A model generated the notes under the pieces. It was not told the origin of the DNA and did no database searches. It saw only the letters and a program-made list of their open reading frames with translations. This document shows, one piece after another, positions 16,888 to 16,908 of a stretch of DNA of 16,908 bases. Where the stretch lies: contig JADJTX010000011.1 in NCBI GenBank assembly GCA_016710985.1, forward strand, positions 1-16,908, in the 5' to 3' direction. The translations under genes were made by a program, and so were the position numbers. Position 1 is the first letter of the stretch. Every line of letters begins with the position of its first letter. This stretch comes from Ignavibacteria bacterium. Its GTDB lineage: Bacteria > Bacteroidota > Ignavibacteria > Tepidaquicellales > Tepidaquicellaceae.

Positions 16888-16908
16888 AGTGTGTAGAGTG
16901 TGTGGAGG
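16888..16908. repeat. Start of a GT-rich 9-bp repeat at the right edge
   Basis: Directly after the phoH-like stop comes AGTGTGTAGAGTGTGTGGAG, the same sequence type as the left arm at 1111-1146 and the units at 4360-4390. It continues beyond the window. Confidence 0.6.

Overview
The window looks like a chromosomal piece from the Ignavibacteria side of the Bacteroidota/Chlorobi group. The main clue is a type IX secretion sorting tail (LEQNYPNPFNPGTVIRYS ... VTLKIYDVLGHEVATLVNE ... SGIYFYKLE). Supporting clues are a periplasmic two-propeller histidine kinase, secreted Asp-box and FG-GAP beta-propeller proteins, AT-rich DNA, few Shine-Dalgarno sites and several TAnnTTTG-type promoter boxes. This assignment is inferred from protein style only.

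Layout. 1-1012 (-): secreted FG-GAP/VCBS propeller protein, cut by the left edge. About 1429-4356 (+): exported Asp-box (BNR) propeller protein. 4662-8566 (-): a two-component pair, an approximately 1030-residue histidine kinase followed by a NarL/LuxR-type response regulator. 8567-10440: a 1.9 kb gene-poor island packed with repeats and inverted repeats. 10441-12580 (-): a second Asp-box protein with a T9SS sorting domain and a clear terminator. 12912-15010 (-): enolase (eno) followed directly by queA, which lacks its N-terminal quarter, with a terminator after queA. 15553-16887 (+): a PIN-PhoH ATPase.

Almost every protein-coding gene is broken into two to eight reading frames. This includes enolase, which should be essential and in which I count six frame breaks, and PhoH, with about seven. 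In each case the next frame continues the same protein without loss. That pattern points to uncorrected single-base indels in the consensus (for example a long-read assembly), not to gene decay. I therefore annotate whole genes across frameshifts as CDS, and no pseudogene call here should be trusted without read-level checking.

The most unusual content is non-coding. Nearly every intergenic gap carries degenerate tandem repeats of 7, 8 or 9 bp, often as two complementary arms that could fold into a long hairpin. One heptamer array lies in frame inside the T9SS sorting domain. At 9219-9550 there are about sixteen 21-bp units, many of which can form a 5-bp stem with a 3-nt loop, and the stem differs between units in a compensatory way. 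Two inverted copies of another palindromic element lie at 9933-10016 and 10188-10274. No tRNA, rRNA, CRISPR array or transposase gene was seen.
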